Assembly (NCBI GenBank): GCA_029948255.1
Contig: JALIZF010001785.1
Location: forward strand, 434,001-498,000
Reading direction: 5' to 3'
DNA: 64,000 nucleotides
Origin: Telmatactis stephensoni
Lineage: Eukaryota; Cnidaria; Anthozoa; Actiniaria; Isophelliidae
Shown piece by piece: positions 23,801 through 38,988 of this stretch; position 1 is the first letter of the stretch, and each line of letters begins with the position of its first letter. A program made the position numbers and the translations under genes. Below the pieces are notes generated by a model. That model was not told the DNA's origin. It did no database searches and was given only the letters and a program-made list of their open reading frames with translations.

Positions 23801-26800
23801 ATGAATGATGTAGAGGTATCTATAAACATATAACATTATCACTGTAAGGCCCACCTAAGACCCATTCCATACCCCATGTAAGTCCCATTCCATATGTCAA
23901 ATCTGTCATTTACCTAATATTTCTGCTGTACCTCTATTTGCTGAAGTAAAATGTCAAAAGAGCAGATTCTGAATCAATTTCTGGTTTGACAGGCTCTGTT
24001 ACATTATGTGACAGTAAAGAGTAGTGGTTGAACAGTCAAATAATCTTGAACATTTTTGTTCAGTTAATTGAGTGTATTTCTGTATTCTGTTTGCAGACTT
24101 TAAGGAAGTCATTAGAGGCAGATGAGAGTATTCAAGAAAGTATTAAAGCTGCACAAGAGGTATGCATATCATTCTTGTCAAAAGGATGATTTGTTGGTCA
24201 AGTGTCACTTTCAAAGTTTCATATTTGGGTCTTTTATCCCTAATCTCTTCTCTTTTCTTAAACTGACATTATCAGGTGAATATACTGTTACCAGGGGACT
24301 GAGATGTGTGCCATGTGATATGATAAACCACCAGCCATGTGCATGCACTGAAAAATAGATGTTTTCTTAATATTGAACCAAATCAAGTTTTTTAAATTAG
24401 CCAAAGTGAAGCACAGCATATCAAGTTTATCTCAGGGACTGTTGATATAAAGGCGAGTTGTCCCTGGTAGCTGGGATTAGTCTTCTGTTTAACTACTATT
24501 CAAAGGGAAAAGGAAACAAAATAGTTATCCCAGCGGCTAGGGACTATTTGCCTTCAATAAACAGCCCTCAGTCTGATTATGCTGTCTAGACATCATTATG
24601 ATTTTCTTTTCAGAGAATTAAACTTGAAGAAGAAAGTGGTAAGCATGACGATGATGATGAAATTGAAGAGGAACTAGAAGGAGTCAGCAACAGTCTAAAT
24701 TTGGCTGAGATCGATAAACTCCCTCATCTGACACCAACAGAAAGCATGTCTATAGAAATCAAAGATAAATCAGAATCACTAAACAGTAGTACAAACAAAC
24801 AGAGTATAAGCTTTGAAATACCATTTCATGATAAACCAGAGGAGAAGTCCAAGACATCTGCTCCATTGCTGAAGGAGAAGACTTTTGTTAAGGAACCAGC
24901 AGTAAAGCAAAGAGTTTCAACCAACAAAACTGATGAAGACTTAGTGGTACTGAGTTTCTCCAGTAGTTCAAGTATGTGATGGTGATGATGATGATGATGA
25001 TTTTAATGATAATATATACTTAGATATTTAGAGTTATTGTAGAGATGTTTGATATATGGCACTAAAAATTGTGATGAAAATCTAGTGGTTCTGAGTTTCT
25101 CCAACAGATGATGATGATAATATATGGTACTAAAATAGTGACAAAGACCTAGATACTGAGTTTCTATAGTAATTCAAGTATGGATGATGATGATGATGGT
25201 GATGATATTGCTGAACTTGCAGTTATCATAGAGATGCTAAATTATATACAAGGTTTATACAGTGCAATATACTGCTTTGCCTTTATTAAGGCAATGTATT
25301 TTTTACTTGTTCCCAAAATAAATTCCCTGAAAACATTTTATAAATTCTAATAACTAGTATATAACACAGCTGAAACTTATTGAATGTTATCATTGGTGAT
25401 TCTGTTGTAACTTGAATATTATAATTGTTATACATTGTACTTTATATTGCATTTATATTGCTCCTTGATGTTAAACTTTAAAATTTTTATTTCAGAAGCT
25501 AAAAAACAAAGAGTTCTATCTAGCACAAGGTAACTACCGGTATTACAAAAACTAATACACACTCCATTGATAATATCACAACTTTCATATTGGACATTTT
25601 ATGACAGTATGTTGATCATGAGACAGCGGCAGATAATTTTACAGTGCTTGTATAATGAAGTTATTTTCTCTGGTTGTAGAAGAAAACAAGATGTTGACAG
25701 CACCTTGCTTGCTTCATCTACACCCAAGAAACAATACGACAAGTAAGTTAGTGACATGCATTTATGGAAGATAACATTTTTTATCATTAGAAAAGGAGGA
25801 CTGTATACTTACTTTGGCCAATGGATTGACTTGCAGTTTTCCCTCCTCAAGATTTTCTCTCAGTCAAAAGTGGTATCAATACACTTTCTTGTGCAAAAAT
25901 ATCAATACATGTACATCAAAAGGTCACTTAGGCCATTTTTGTAGTTATCCCTTCAGTTATTGAAGGAATGCCAATGAAAATGGCTCAAGTGACTTTCTGA
26001 TAATATTGATCATTGAACTTTTCTAAGTATTTCAAAATATCAGTACATGTACAGTACTATATGCATGCTTCATCAATAAGTCACTTAGGCCATCTTCTTG
26101 GGCCACACTTCATGAATAATTATTTGTATCAACTGATGTTTTTCAAAATTTGTGTTTTAGGCAGCCTGTACCTCCATCTTCCAGTTCTAAGAATTTAGAT
26201 GATAACCAGTTGGAATTCCAATCTTGTAAGTTGATCAGTGTTAAAACAACAAGTGAATTGTGATCACATAGTAAATTCTCCCTTAAATTTCTTTATTAAC
26301 ATAGGAGAAAGTTGACTTTTGATCATAGCTCACTTATGCTGTTTTCTCTGTTTTTCAATTACATCTGTGACAGCTCAAAAATATTGTAGATTAATTCAAT
26401 AAGTTGGTCTGTTTGCTTAGTTGGGCTTCTGTGGTGGTTGCTCACATACCAGTGCAAAAGAGTGAAATTGAAGAGGTCCTTGCAAAAACAATGTGAGCTA
26501 TGATCAAAAGTCAACTTCTCATAGTATGTTGACTAAAAAATGTAACTAAAGGGAGAATTTACCATTTGATCACATGTTTACTTGTGTTTTTGCACAAATG
26601 TCTTCAATTGCTAATGATATATAAAGTTTTACCAAAACCAACAGTGATATATGATATAACTAAAGACATTCATGGAAAGTCAAGTTACTCAGCCTTTTTT
26701 GGGACCTTCACAATTGAACAGTGACATTTTTTTGACATTTGACATTTTTTTAATTTGCCATTAATAACATATAGATTTACACGTTGAAATAAATAAAGTT

Positions 26801-29800
26801 GAATTATCTACAAAATAAATATATAACCAAGTTTTTGACAAAGACAGAAAATGACAAAAAAATCACAGAAAAAAAAACCCATTAAGGCAAGTATACACAC
26901 ACAAAAATAACAATGGCGAGGAGATCTAAAGGAAACCCCTAGGCTTATGGAATTTAGATCCCCTCATTCTTGAAGAAACGTTTTTTTAACTTATTGTAAG
27001 GCAATGATGACAGTGAGTAGTAGCAATTTTTTAGACAGTGCCACACATCACAGACTCATTGAGTTTACAAGGCTTTCTATTTGAAATAAGTTGCAGGGGG
27101 CAGAATTATCATGTCAAAGACATTATACGCTGCAGAAGATAATAATGCATTTAATACTTCTTGGAAATGATTCTTCTTTTAACAAACGAAGAGATCCCTG
27201 CAAGAATAGCATTAAATGGTCTCTGATAAAACACTAAAAATTCTTCTTTGAAATGAAAAGACTTTTTGGGAGAAAGTATACTTTGATCAGAGAACTCTTA
27301 CATTGTTTTTGTACTGTTACATACTTTTGTACTGATGTCAAATAGTTGTCAGTGTCAGTCATTTAGTCACAACTAAATGGAAAACCCTGGGTTTAAGTCA
27401 ATTCATGTTTTTATTTGCTTACAGCTAATAAAACAAGAAGCCGGCCATTATCAGCATCAAAGAAGAAACAGTCTACTGAGCAAGTTGCAGAAGACAGCAA
27501 TGCAGATGAAATCTTCAAAGCAATGGCCTTAGAAAACCAGAATATTGGTAAGCTGCATAAGTGTGAATATGTTTAGAGTTATAGTCCAGCAACGGGGAGC
27601 CTGAAACTTTTATTCATTGTGAGGTTCTTGAAAATTAATCCATACACCACTGTGGGTGGACTAAAAAAAGGTTCCTAGTATTTCCTCGAGTCCCATTGAA
27701 CATAATACAGCACACAGTATGCGGTGGTCAGTCCAAGCCCACAACTCACAATATCCATACACCACCATGGGTGGACTAAAAAAAGGATCCCACCCCTCTG
27801 AAATTTTCAATATTCTTCCATACAAACCTTGTTCTTCCTCTGACTCCTTTTCCCCTGGGAATTTTTGATTCCCTCCTTAGTGGGGTATGTGTGGAAATTT
27901 TATGGAATGACACAATTTTATTGTAAGTGTTTTGCAGTTGTGGGATTTTGTATTACAGTGTGTCTTTCATTGTCTTTAAAGTATCCATTCAAAGCACATT
28001 CTGTAAGGTAAATAAATTTATCAAAATTATGATAAAAAACCTTCATTTTATTTCATTGTAGAAAAGCCAAGTGGATTTCATACTGCACCAGAAAACAGAA
28101 AGGTAACTAAAGGTCTTTGCTTGTTTATGTCATTGCAATTAAACTTGCTTTTAATAGAACCCTTGAATTCAAACTAAAGCTGATGGGATGCTCATGAATA
28201 AAAATGACCTAAGTGACTTTCCTAAGTGATTTTTTTTTCAGTGGTATAAAATGATATCATCAAATTATTATTTAACTTTCCTGTGCCAAAAAATCAATGT
28301 CTGGACATCCATCAAAAAGTCACTTAATAGGTCATTTTCATAGTCAACCCTTCATTACTGGTAATAAAGTAGGTTTGATGAAATAGGGATCGAAACATAA
28401 AATTAATGTGTAATATAAACACACCCTGGATTTTGTAGAGTGTGCCTCGTTTCTCTTGCATTCAAGTGTACATATTGTATGATATTGAAAAGATTTTATC
28501 ATCATTAACAGAACAACTTTGTGAGGCTTACATTAATAGTTTTTTTGTTTGTTTTAGACTGATTCCTTTAAGGACAAACCTGAACAATTAGCACCAAGAC
28601 CAGCATCCATTGCCTCAACATCAGGCAATACCATTTCACTTGTTACTGAAAAAGTTAGAAGTATGGACCCAAGGTTAGCAAAAAGTGATCATAATGTAAT
28701 TAAATGGATAGATTAATCAAAATCAATAGAAAGTGTAGCCATGCAATTAAAAATGGTAGAAGAAAATATTCTGCTATCCAACATACAAGTACAGCTTTTG
28801 AACAAGCACACACTGAGACAAAGTAAGAGAGATTAAAGACCCACTCAGATACCTGAACAACTTTTTGAAAGGTCATATACCCGGGTCATACACTAGTGTG
28901 TTTCTGAGCCAGAAACTTAATAGTGCATTGATACATGTACTTTTATAACATATTTATTGTGAATTTTTTCCTGTTTCAAGGCAACAACAGTATTTGATAT
29001 CCTTGCTGTCTAAACTGGAGATAAAAGACCCACCCTTCAAGGCTGCCAGTCCTGTGTCGTCTAACAGAGGACCATCACCTATGAAGGCTACTGTGCCATA
29101 TACTAGTGCTCAACAAAGTCTTACATCAGAGGCTGCTGCCTCAAGTTTGGTATGTGTGGTAGTTTAGCAATAGACCTTTTTGCCTTTGTTGTTTGTTGTC
29201 CCATATTTCATAGTGTGTGATGTCACTCTTGGGAGTTGATTCTTTCATATGTAAATATTTTACCATGTTCATCATAAAAGAGCAATTCTCAAGGGAATGT
29301 CACAAGGTCTGAAATGGGCAATTTACATACAAATTAAGGTTAAGAGGTCTATTAAATTGTTGTTTTTCCTAAATTTCTGAGATAGTTAAAATGTAATCGT
29401 TATTAAAATATGGAAGTTAGCTTGGTAGTTAAGGGGGTGTTATCTGTCCCCTTAAAGAATGGAGGGGAGGGGAGGAGGACCCTACTCAGGTCCTAGGAGA
29501 TTCCCTTAGGGATGTCTTAAGCACCAGCTACTTTTGCACTGAAGATTTGTTCCCTTTAGACTCTTGATTGGCAAGTATACACTTCTTCAAATTTGTGGCT
29601 GACAGCTTTAGAATATCTGAAGAATATTGATGAAGAGCTGTCACTGTGCTTTGATAGTGAATTTTGTCATGGTATTTCACTTGCAGGCATCCTCACAGGG
29701 AACTGCATCAGTAGAGTCCTCGTATGTTGAGTTACAAGAAGAAGCTGTTGTAGATGTCAACATAGAAATCCAGTCCAACTGGGGGCATCCTAATACTCTT

Positions 29801-32800
29801 GGGATGACTGAGGTACAAAATGGGAAGCAGTGCCTCCAAAATAAGGCAGAGATCAATGAAATGGAAAGTGGATGAATAAATGAATGAATCAATGAGGAAA
29901 ATGAAGTCAGTGAATGAATGAACTAAATAATAATCCTATAAATGAAAAAATGAATGAATTGATGAATGAATGGACAGATGGGTGAATAGATAGAGCCACC
30001 ATATTATGGCTTTCCCTTGCCCGTTGTGCTAACATTAAGAATAACATTTATTTTAAAAATTCTGCTAAAAAGTCAACATCTTGTTTAGGTTCAGTTCTAT
30101 GATGATAAAGGTTGTTTACTCAAATACAACACTAGTGACGTATCTGTGTCGGGATACTTTGGAGACCAAGGACTGCTGGCTAATTTATCAAATGCAAAGA
30201 CAAAGGTACAGACAGTGCTTTTAAGGTCCAGAAACACTGTGCAACTTATCCCTCGACTTTGGAGAAAGTCTGAGTTATGTCAGACAAATGATATCGCGAT
30301 GAAATAAAAAACAATGTTGATATTTTCCTTCCAGACCAATAAACCAAGGTACATGTGGTGTTGTCAATTTATACCTGGTTCACCAGTGGAGTTAATGTTC
30401 CATTTAACAGTCAAACCCAGCAGTCTGTCTAAAATAGTTGTCTGGAACTTTAATGGTGGGGTTAGGGTAAGTATGCTGTGAAGCACCTGTCTCAGTTTTG
30501 TGGCTGTGTTCAATATAGCTTAATGCGGCATTAAATGCTCATTGTTAGAGCCCTAGTTTGTGAAAGGTGCATTGGTATTTACAGTGCGCAACAGAAGCAC
30601 AGAGGTATACATGTTCAATGACTAGATGCCATGATATCTTAAGCAATGGCTTATTTTTTTGGACAAATTACACTTTTCTGTATTAATGGCTCATGCCTTT
30701 CCTGCAATCAATTGGAAAGTGCATTCTATTTTAAATTTGGCTGTCTACTCTGAAAATTCATGTCTTGTATGGAACGTATGTGTATATGTATGTTGTATGG
30801 AATGAGTCTTGTATGCAAATTAAAGCATACTTAGAAGAAGTAAACATAAAAAATGACTTATAATATTAAGTGACTTTTCTGATGAATTTTGTACATTTTC
30901 TTGGTCTAAAATGGTAGGTCATTAAGGCTGCTTTAATGGGTATCCATTCAAATGTATCAAAATCCTGTTCCATCATGGTATTTCCATTCATGGACCACAC
31001 ATAGTGTAGTTTTGTTTGGGGGCTAATGAAGTGCTGATGCTACAAACCATGGCTTGGTTAGGTATATTCCAAAACATTTACTAAATATCTGGGGAGGTAA
31101 AGCCCCAATAACCCACCCTCTCCACATTCCATTTATTTGACATTGGCATTCTTTACACAAGGACCTGAATATGGGTATCAAAGACGTAAGAATATTTATT
31201 GGTGGTGAGCTTGTATGGAGAGGAACTATTGACAAGGTTGGTAAATCTGTTTCTACAAGTAGTGAGTAAATTTGTTTCTACACACTTGGTCATCAATACT
31301 AACTTCATGTCATGTACTGGGATAAGGACAGTAATTAAAAATGCTTTAATTTGTAAATGCATGCACTGTTCCATTTATTGCTATATTGTTTTCTACAGGG
31401 GTGTGGTAACCAGGTGTTTGACTATAGCACTGTCATAAATCTAAGTGAAGCAGAGAAGAATACTGAGAATTCTGTCCAGGTAAAATGACTTATTATACAT
31501 GGTGATGATGATGATACGATGATGATCACCATGGTAATACCGATAATGATAGCATTGACAATGATTCCAATATTTGATGGTCTTGGTAGAGATGATGATG
31601 ATGATGATTATGATGATGATGATGATTATGATGATGATGATGATGATTGCAGACCATTAATTATGATAGTGCTGGTAGTAGCAATCATAATGATTGTCAG
31701 ATTGTAGACCCAAATTGTTTTTAATTTACATGTATATTGGTGTAGACCTATAGACATTTTTGTTCTGCAGAAAGTACAGCCAGCTGTTCGAAGTGAAACT
31801 GTAGTCCTAAAGAAGTCACACAAGGAAACACAACAGAACATTGACAATCTGCCTGTTGTTTCCATACCACCAAACACTAAGGATTTCACATCAGCAAGGT
31901 ATGCATTCTCTGTTATAAATAAATAGGTTTTTCTTGTAGATATATCATTCTATTAATAATGAAGGCATGTCAGTGAAATAATTATTGACATGGACAATTC
32001 TGACAATTTTTCTAATTTTTCCCAATAATTTGTCAAAAAATGTATCAGTGGACTTCTCTCTGATAAATATTCAATATCCCTGGTGTTTTTTGAGTGATAT
32101 AACTTCAAGAAATTCTTCTCTAGCAGCATTGTTATGTACCTCCCTAGCCGACAGGCCAGCTGGCCCAATGAAATCTGTCTTTTTAATGCAAATTCTTTTT
32201 GGTTCTTGTTCACTTAACAACTTTGAGACCATTGTTTGAAGGCAAAGATGCCTTGTAATATTTCCCAGATCATATTTGTATTTTTTTAAATAATTGACCA
32301 GAAATATTGATACTTGGATGAAGTGTCTTTTGTACACTATTTGACTCAAGAGAAAAACCGAAAAAATCCATCAGAATCATCACTTTACATCATTATCATG
32401 GGTGTTTATGCATGTGTTGTTATTAATTTTCTAGATCATCAAATCTGACAACTTCTTCCTCACATTCAAAACAATCTGTCTCAAGTCCTTCCCACAGACA
32501 ATCTCCTGCTGCTACTACTGCTGGAGAGCAGTCAATTTCACAAACAACAACTCCTGATATCAAAAGGTATTGAGATGTCATTTGACTCAATTTAAGTGTG
32601 AGTGAAAGGATTGTTTTTAATGTCTTTGCCATTTTTGCCACAGCCTTAAACAGGTAGCCTGTGTACAGCCGTTTCCCACCCCTCCCCCCCCCCCTACGGG
32701 GAAAAACGGGGAGGGAACGTCTGTGAAACGGCGTTCTTAATCGTGTTCCAGGTCATAAATTTGCATTATGTAATTAGTTATTTACATACGGAGAAAATGA

Positions 32801-35800
32801 AGATTTTCGAAGAAATAATGAATAATAGCGGGTTTACAACCCTTTATTTGAGTCTTTTAAATCTTTATAAACACTGAGTTAGTGACCAGAGCAGAGAGAA
32901 ATGTAAGAGAAATAGTTTATTGTTTTGTTCAGTGCTGAAGACAAATGTCGGCAGACTCAGTTGTCGAGTCCAATCGACCCCGAACCTCGCTAAAAAAGTC
33001 CTAAAAATGTCATGTAATCAAAGCAGTCAAATCATGTTTTATACACTTTTACTGCTGTGTACTTACTGAATATTCTGATGACTATTTTTGCTCTAGATTT
33101 TGGTCTGATTCGAATGACATGCCTACAAAGCCGTCGGGTTTCATACAGACTTTGGCTTTTGATAGATGTAATTAAGAACAAAATAGAAGCCTTTGACACC
33201 CAGGAGTGAAACTGCCATGTCCAGGAATGTTTTCCTTGATATATTTTCGATGTAAATAGAGAATTAAGCAGTAAAACGGTGTTTGCTTTAGTTCATTGAA
33301 ATGGGGGTTCGTTGAAATTCGATCGGCAAGACGATAACAACCAATCAGATTTGTCCTCAAAATCTTGAGAACCTCACATGACCACGGAACACGATTAAGA
33401 ACGCCGTTTCACAGACGTTCCCTCCCCGTTTTTCCCCGTGGGAAACGGCTGTACACAGGCTATAAACAGGCTACTTTCCAGCTTACTCACTTATTGTGCA
33501 ACAGGAGTATATTTCAATTTCCTGACAGTAAAGCTCAGTAATTACATTTTTATACACTTGAGGATCACAGAATGTTAAGTATCAACTTTGACCATTTTTC
33601 AGAAACAAAATCCCTGATTCTCTACAACCAAAGAAAACACTGGACTCATTAGAAGGAAGGCTTGTTACTCGGTGAGTTAGTCAATTCAGTCACATATATA
33701 TATCTACAGACTTTATATTGTGTCAGTATTTTAACTCATAACAATTGTATTGTGATTCTTTAGCTCCAGTTCCACAGCCAAATTTGTCATCAGATTTTGG
33801 AGCAGGTTTAGGAACAAGTGACAATGCCTTGAGGTATAATTATATTTGTTTCAAGATGAATTCTTTCCTTCCATCCATTCTTCCATTTCCTTGCTTTCCT
33901 AAGTAGGTGCCTCTGTTTGTTCTTTCTGTGAAATTCGATATTCTTATCTGCCCCTAACAAAACTTTGAATCCATCATCATCTTTGAGCAAACCATTGATG
34001 CTGAAACTTCAAAACCCAAACCTTTTTGACATGAAATTTGAGATAATGAAATTGAATGCAATTAAAAATTAGCTTGAGATTTTTGATAGATTATAATTTT
34101 GTGATGTTTCAATCTTCACAGAGGAGATTCAGCTGCATTGCCCAGCAAACCACCATGGCTTGAAAGCAGTAGGAAGAAGTCCAGGTACACGAACAAATAC
34201 ATTGTGATTACCACAGTTATGTCAAGCCATCTTGTCAGCATAGAGTCGTTTTCGTATGAGTGGGAAACTTACCGCGCCGTACTGTGACCAGTGTCAGTGC
34301 CGTAATGTCCATAAAAACATTCGAAATTCAACGTAACTGTATCGTATCATAACCGTACAGTGTTCCCACTCATACGAAAATGACTCTATCTTAAAATGTA
34401 AAGAGGAGATTTGACAAGATTTGGTAAGATATTGGGCTTTATGTCAAATTTCCTTGCCAATTATATTAGTATTGTGATGTGTAATATTTTATTTATTAGT
34501 ATTGGCAAATAAACAAAGTTCCAAGTTCCAAGTTCCAAGTTTTTTATTATTATTATTCAGAATCATAAAATATTTTTGTGTCTAATCAGATCAAGATCCT
34601 CATCAAGGTCTAATTCTCAGTCCAATCTGGCTACAAGAAACTGAAGGTGAAATGCTGAGCTTCTTTCAACAGAATTTTTATGCTTAAATGTAGATGCTAT
34701 TTCTTGCTTTTGCTGTTTCTTTTGTCTGTTACATTCATTAAATTATAAGTCCTCTTTTTAAGCACAAAGTTGCAGATTAAGAATGTAGCTTCATTTTAGC
34801 AAGACGTTCTTAGTTCTTATTGTTAACTTGAGAATCCCTGCTTTATTCTGATTGAAGGCATCAGTGCAAAAACAAAATAAATGCTCTTTGATCAAAGTAT
34901 ACATTCTCCTAAGAAATCTTTTATTTTCAAAGGAGAGTTGAGTGTTTGATCAGAGATTGTGTACCTTATTTTTTACAGAGACCTGTACATGATTGTATAG
35001 TGAGCACTATAAGAGATTTTTGTTGTTTGTTTATTTATTGTTGTTGTTGTTTTTTTTTACCAAAACCTCAGAACAGGTCTCATGATTGGGAAACAGACTG
35101 CACTGGTGGTGTGACCACTGTCAGTGCCATGATGTCTATAAAAATATTTGAAATTCTTACCTCAACTGTGTCACGAACATCATTGCCTTTTTCCTAATCA
35201 TATTAAAATCACTCTTGACCAACTGTCTGATCTTGTTTCTTGCTGCTGTTACATTGCAGGTGATGGACGTCTTTCTCCAAAGAGAAGCTTGAGTTCAACT
35301 GAAATGAGATCAAGAGAAAGTCCTGCTCCAGTAGAAGGTACAGTAAGGTGTAGAAGCACAGGAACTCGCAGCTACAGCCTTCCTGGTAATCAGGATAGTG
35401 AACAGTGGCCTGATGACTTTGCCAGCAGGTAATGCATCTCCATCATCTATTATTATCTAATCATTATCATCAGTGTTGTCATCATCATCATCATATACAT
35501 TTATGCTAAGGGGGATTTCCATATATTTTGGAGAGGGATTATTAGTTGTACCTTTTAGAAATCAAAATCACAGAGAATGCTACCTTTTACAGGGAATCTG
35601 ATGGTCAGACACTGGTATTTTAACTGGAAATCAGTACCAGGAATTGACTTTTTGTATTTTTTGTCAGTACCTTTTAGGGTTAAAAATAGCTTGCGCCAAG
35701 TCAGTTTTGGTACTTTTTGGGCTGAAAATAAAAATTCCCTACAATCATCCCTGACTGAAAGATATGGGAGTCCCCCCATCTGTAGTAGATGTTGCTTGGT

Positions 35801-38800
35801 CTCAATTGTTATGGTCATTAATTAATTAATTAATTAATTAAACTTATTTTATCTAGTATCATGTATATGTATTTGTTTTACATTGTAAATTTATTTATTG
35901 TTTTATATTGTATTTATTGATGTCAGGGGCACCAGGGAGAACAGGTAACTGATGGTGTTCCCTGCATAAATAAAGCTATTATTATTATTCTGTTATTGAT
36001 AATAATAAATCTAACTATCAATTGAAAGGATCAGTCAACCACTGGCAATTATCCATGTATAGATAGTTCCAAGATTCACTATTAAGTAGTCATTTCATAG
36101 TAAGATTCTTCTAACTAACTAAGATTCTCATAGTGAATCTTGGTTATCATCATCTTAGTCATCATGTGCTATAACTTTCTCCCTTTAGAAAAGAAGAGTC
36201 ATTACCAACCTGTTTAGATTCTTCTGTTGAACCAATGGTAAGAAAGTCCTTTTAATTCACATATTAAATAAAATAGATATTATTAATTATTATTTTATCT
36301 GTTCTTTGATAATGTGTTTGCTTTACCTCTATTTTAGCAAAAGAAAAGATCTGAATCAAGACATTCAAGGCAAAGCATGAGAACATCTTCTCCCTTGATT
36401 GGACCCTCTGACCATGTGGAAAAGCCACACCCACCTACTGATGCTTTAACTAAACGACAACAGTGGAGAATGTGAGTTCAGTCAAACTTTTCATAGTTGG
36501 TGTTAGTAGTATTTTACCTCAGTAGGTTCTGACTACTCTGCAGTCAGGTAGCACTTGATTCTGAATGCCTTGGAAGATGGAGAGCCACTATATGAACCTG
36601 TATGATACACCTATTTCAAAAAAATTGTTGGGCCATTAGGACCTCAAGCAAATGTGGCTTACCCAAAAGGGAGTATGGGTAGAAATGATTTAAACAATGA
36701 AACCACACAAGTATCAACACAACATCCACGTCTAGCTTGCTTTACCCTTATACAACAAAGACCTTTATTTCTTGATACCTAAAATCAACACCAGACCCAA
36801 AAAGTGAGTTAAGTTTGCATCTACCCATGCTCCCTTTCGGTCTAGTCGCTTGTGCTTTACATCTCTTGTCCGACAACCTTTTGTGAAATGGGTGTATGGA
36901 GTCACTCAATGGTCTTCCTGGGTTACCTTCAACTATTGTCAAATTCACCTATTTTCTAAGTACAAATTCTAAGAGATCTTACTTGAAACATTTGTAGGGA
37001 AAAGAGTTTAAGTCTTGAGGAGTCGTGGAATGTATTATCAATGTTTGAAAGATGTCATAAGGGTCGTATTACAAACAATATGGACCTTGAATGTCAGGGT
37101 AAGTCAAGCTATTACTGGTGGATGATGTTCAAAAATGAAGGGTCTAGGTATACAATCATGTACATTGTATTATTTTGAGGTGTAAATTCATGAAAGGTTT
37201 TCAGTCTGAAACCAAGTGTCCACTTGCTTATTTCTAATGGGTGTCCACTATGGCTCAGTGGATACTTATATGTATGATGTGTGTTCAAAATCATCTGCAA
37301 AATCATCATGTTTTTTATTCCATTTTAAGATGATGCCTTGGACAAGTTTCTATCCAGTGAAGCAAATAAACCTGAACCCCCAAAAGAACAAACATCAGAC
37401 CAAACAGACTACAGACCAATGGATGAAGGGTAAGTAATGTGTTTACCTACAGCATGTAGAAGTATGTACATGTACACATGCTGTCAGTGACATGTTTTGC
37501 TGTTCTTCTATGATGAAAAGACTGAGTGCATGTTTCAGTGTGCTAAGTAGCACCCACACCCATTCTAGCAAATTGGGGTCATGACACCCCAACCATGGTG
37601 CCCCAACCAACCACACCCAAATACAATTGTAGCACGGAAAAAAAATTATTGTAAAGATATTCTGACATTGAGACCAGATTTTCATAAGTACTGGGTAACT
37701 ATTGAGATTTGACTTACAGTAATGTTAAGTTGAGAGCAATAACTACTATAATAATAAATTGTAATGATAATTTGTTTCAATAATTATGTTTTGTCTTAGG
37801 GCTGTGCTACAAAGAAGTCAAGAGATTCCTACCCTTCCTAAAGGCAAAAAGCTGGTGATAAATATCCTATCTACTTGGGGTGATAAACATTATGTAGGTT
37901 TAAATGGTATAGAGATATTCACAGAATATGGGAAACCTGCAAGCATACAAGAGGTAGGTGTAAGGGAAACTCAGTGAGCTTTTCTCACCCCTTGCATGAC
38001 ATTTTAAATTTTTCATCTAACAGCAACAAAAACATAATTATATATTGAAAAAGAGCACAGCAAAGTTAGCAAAAAGTGAAAATTTAAGATAGTTTCAATG
38101 AATAGCCCCAAAGTTGTGGCAGCCGAAGTTAGTGTTTTTTTGTATAGAAACATTTGTTGGAGGGCAGTATGAACCCATAGAGCAATTTTCATATAACTGT
38201 GAAAATGGCACAGCCATAACACAGTACAGCTATGATAGGAATTCTGAATGCTTTAACTTATGGACAACACAGCACTGATATGGTTATGATACAGTGCAGT
38301 CCATTCATTATACAGTCATGGTATGGTGCAGTCCATTGCACACTCATATGAAAAGTGCTTTATTGATGGCAGTTGCTGTCACAAAGCACTCATCTCTGAA
38401 CACATTGTCATGTCAGAGAGATTATCCTGTGACACCTTTTGCAAAGTTCTATATCTGGCCATGTATGCCATTTCACTGCAACTGTTGTATTCTTTACAAA
38501 ATAGGTGTCTCTCTAATTAAGACAGTTAACTTAACTCATGATGATCTTGAAAATGTCCACTGCATAGAATGGGCCGTGTAAGACGCTAAAGCAAGTTTTG
38601 ACTCTCTTTTTACAGATTACTGCTGACCCTCTAGATATCAATATCCTACCAGACTATGGTAGTGATCCCAGGGTAGTAACAAACTTAATTGATGGGATCT
38701 TCCGCACCAGGTAGTATTTTTGATAGGAGAGAGGGCCTTTAATTTGAAGAGATTGTTGAATGTTGGATTTTTGAATTTCAGGGATGATATGCATTTATGG

Positions 38801-38956
38801 ATGGCTCCATTTTGTGCAAGAGAAAACCATTATATCTATATAACCTTTACAGAATCTATAAAAATTGCAATGATTAGAATATGGGTAAGTGTTGTACCTT
38901 ATTATCACCTCCACTATTATAATGCTCATCATCATCATCATCATCATCACCATCAT

Positions 38957-38988
<32 letters not shown>

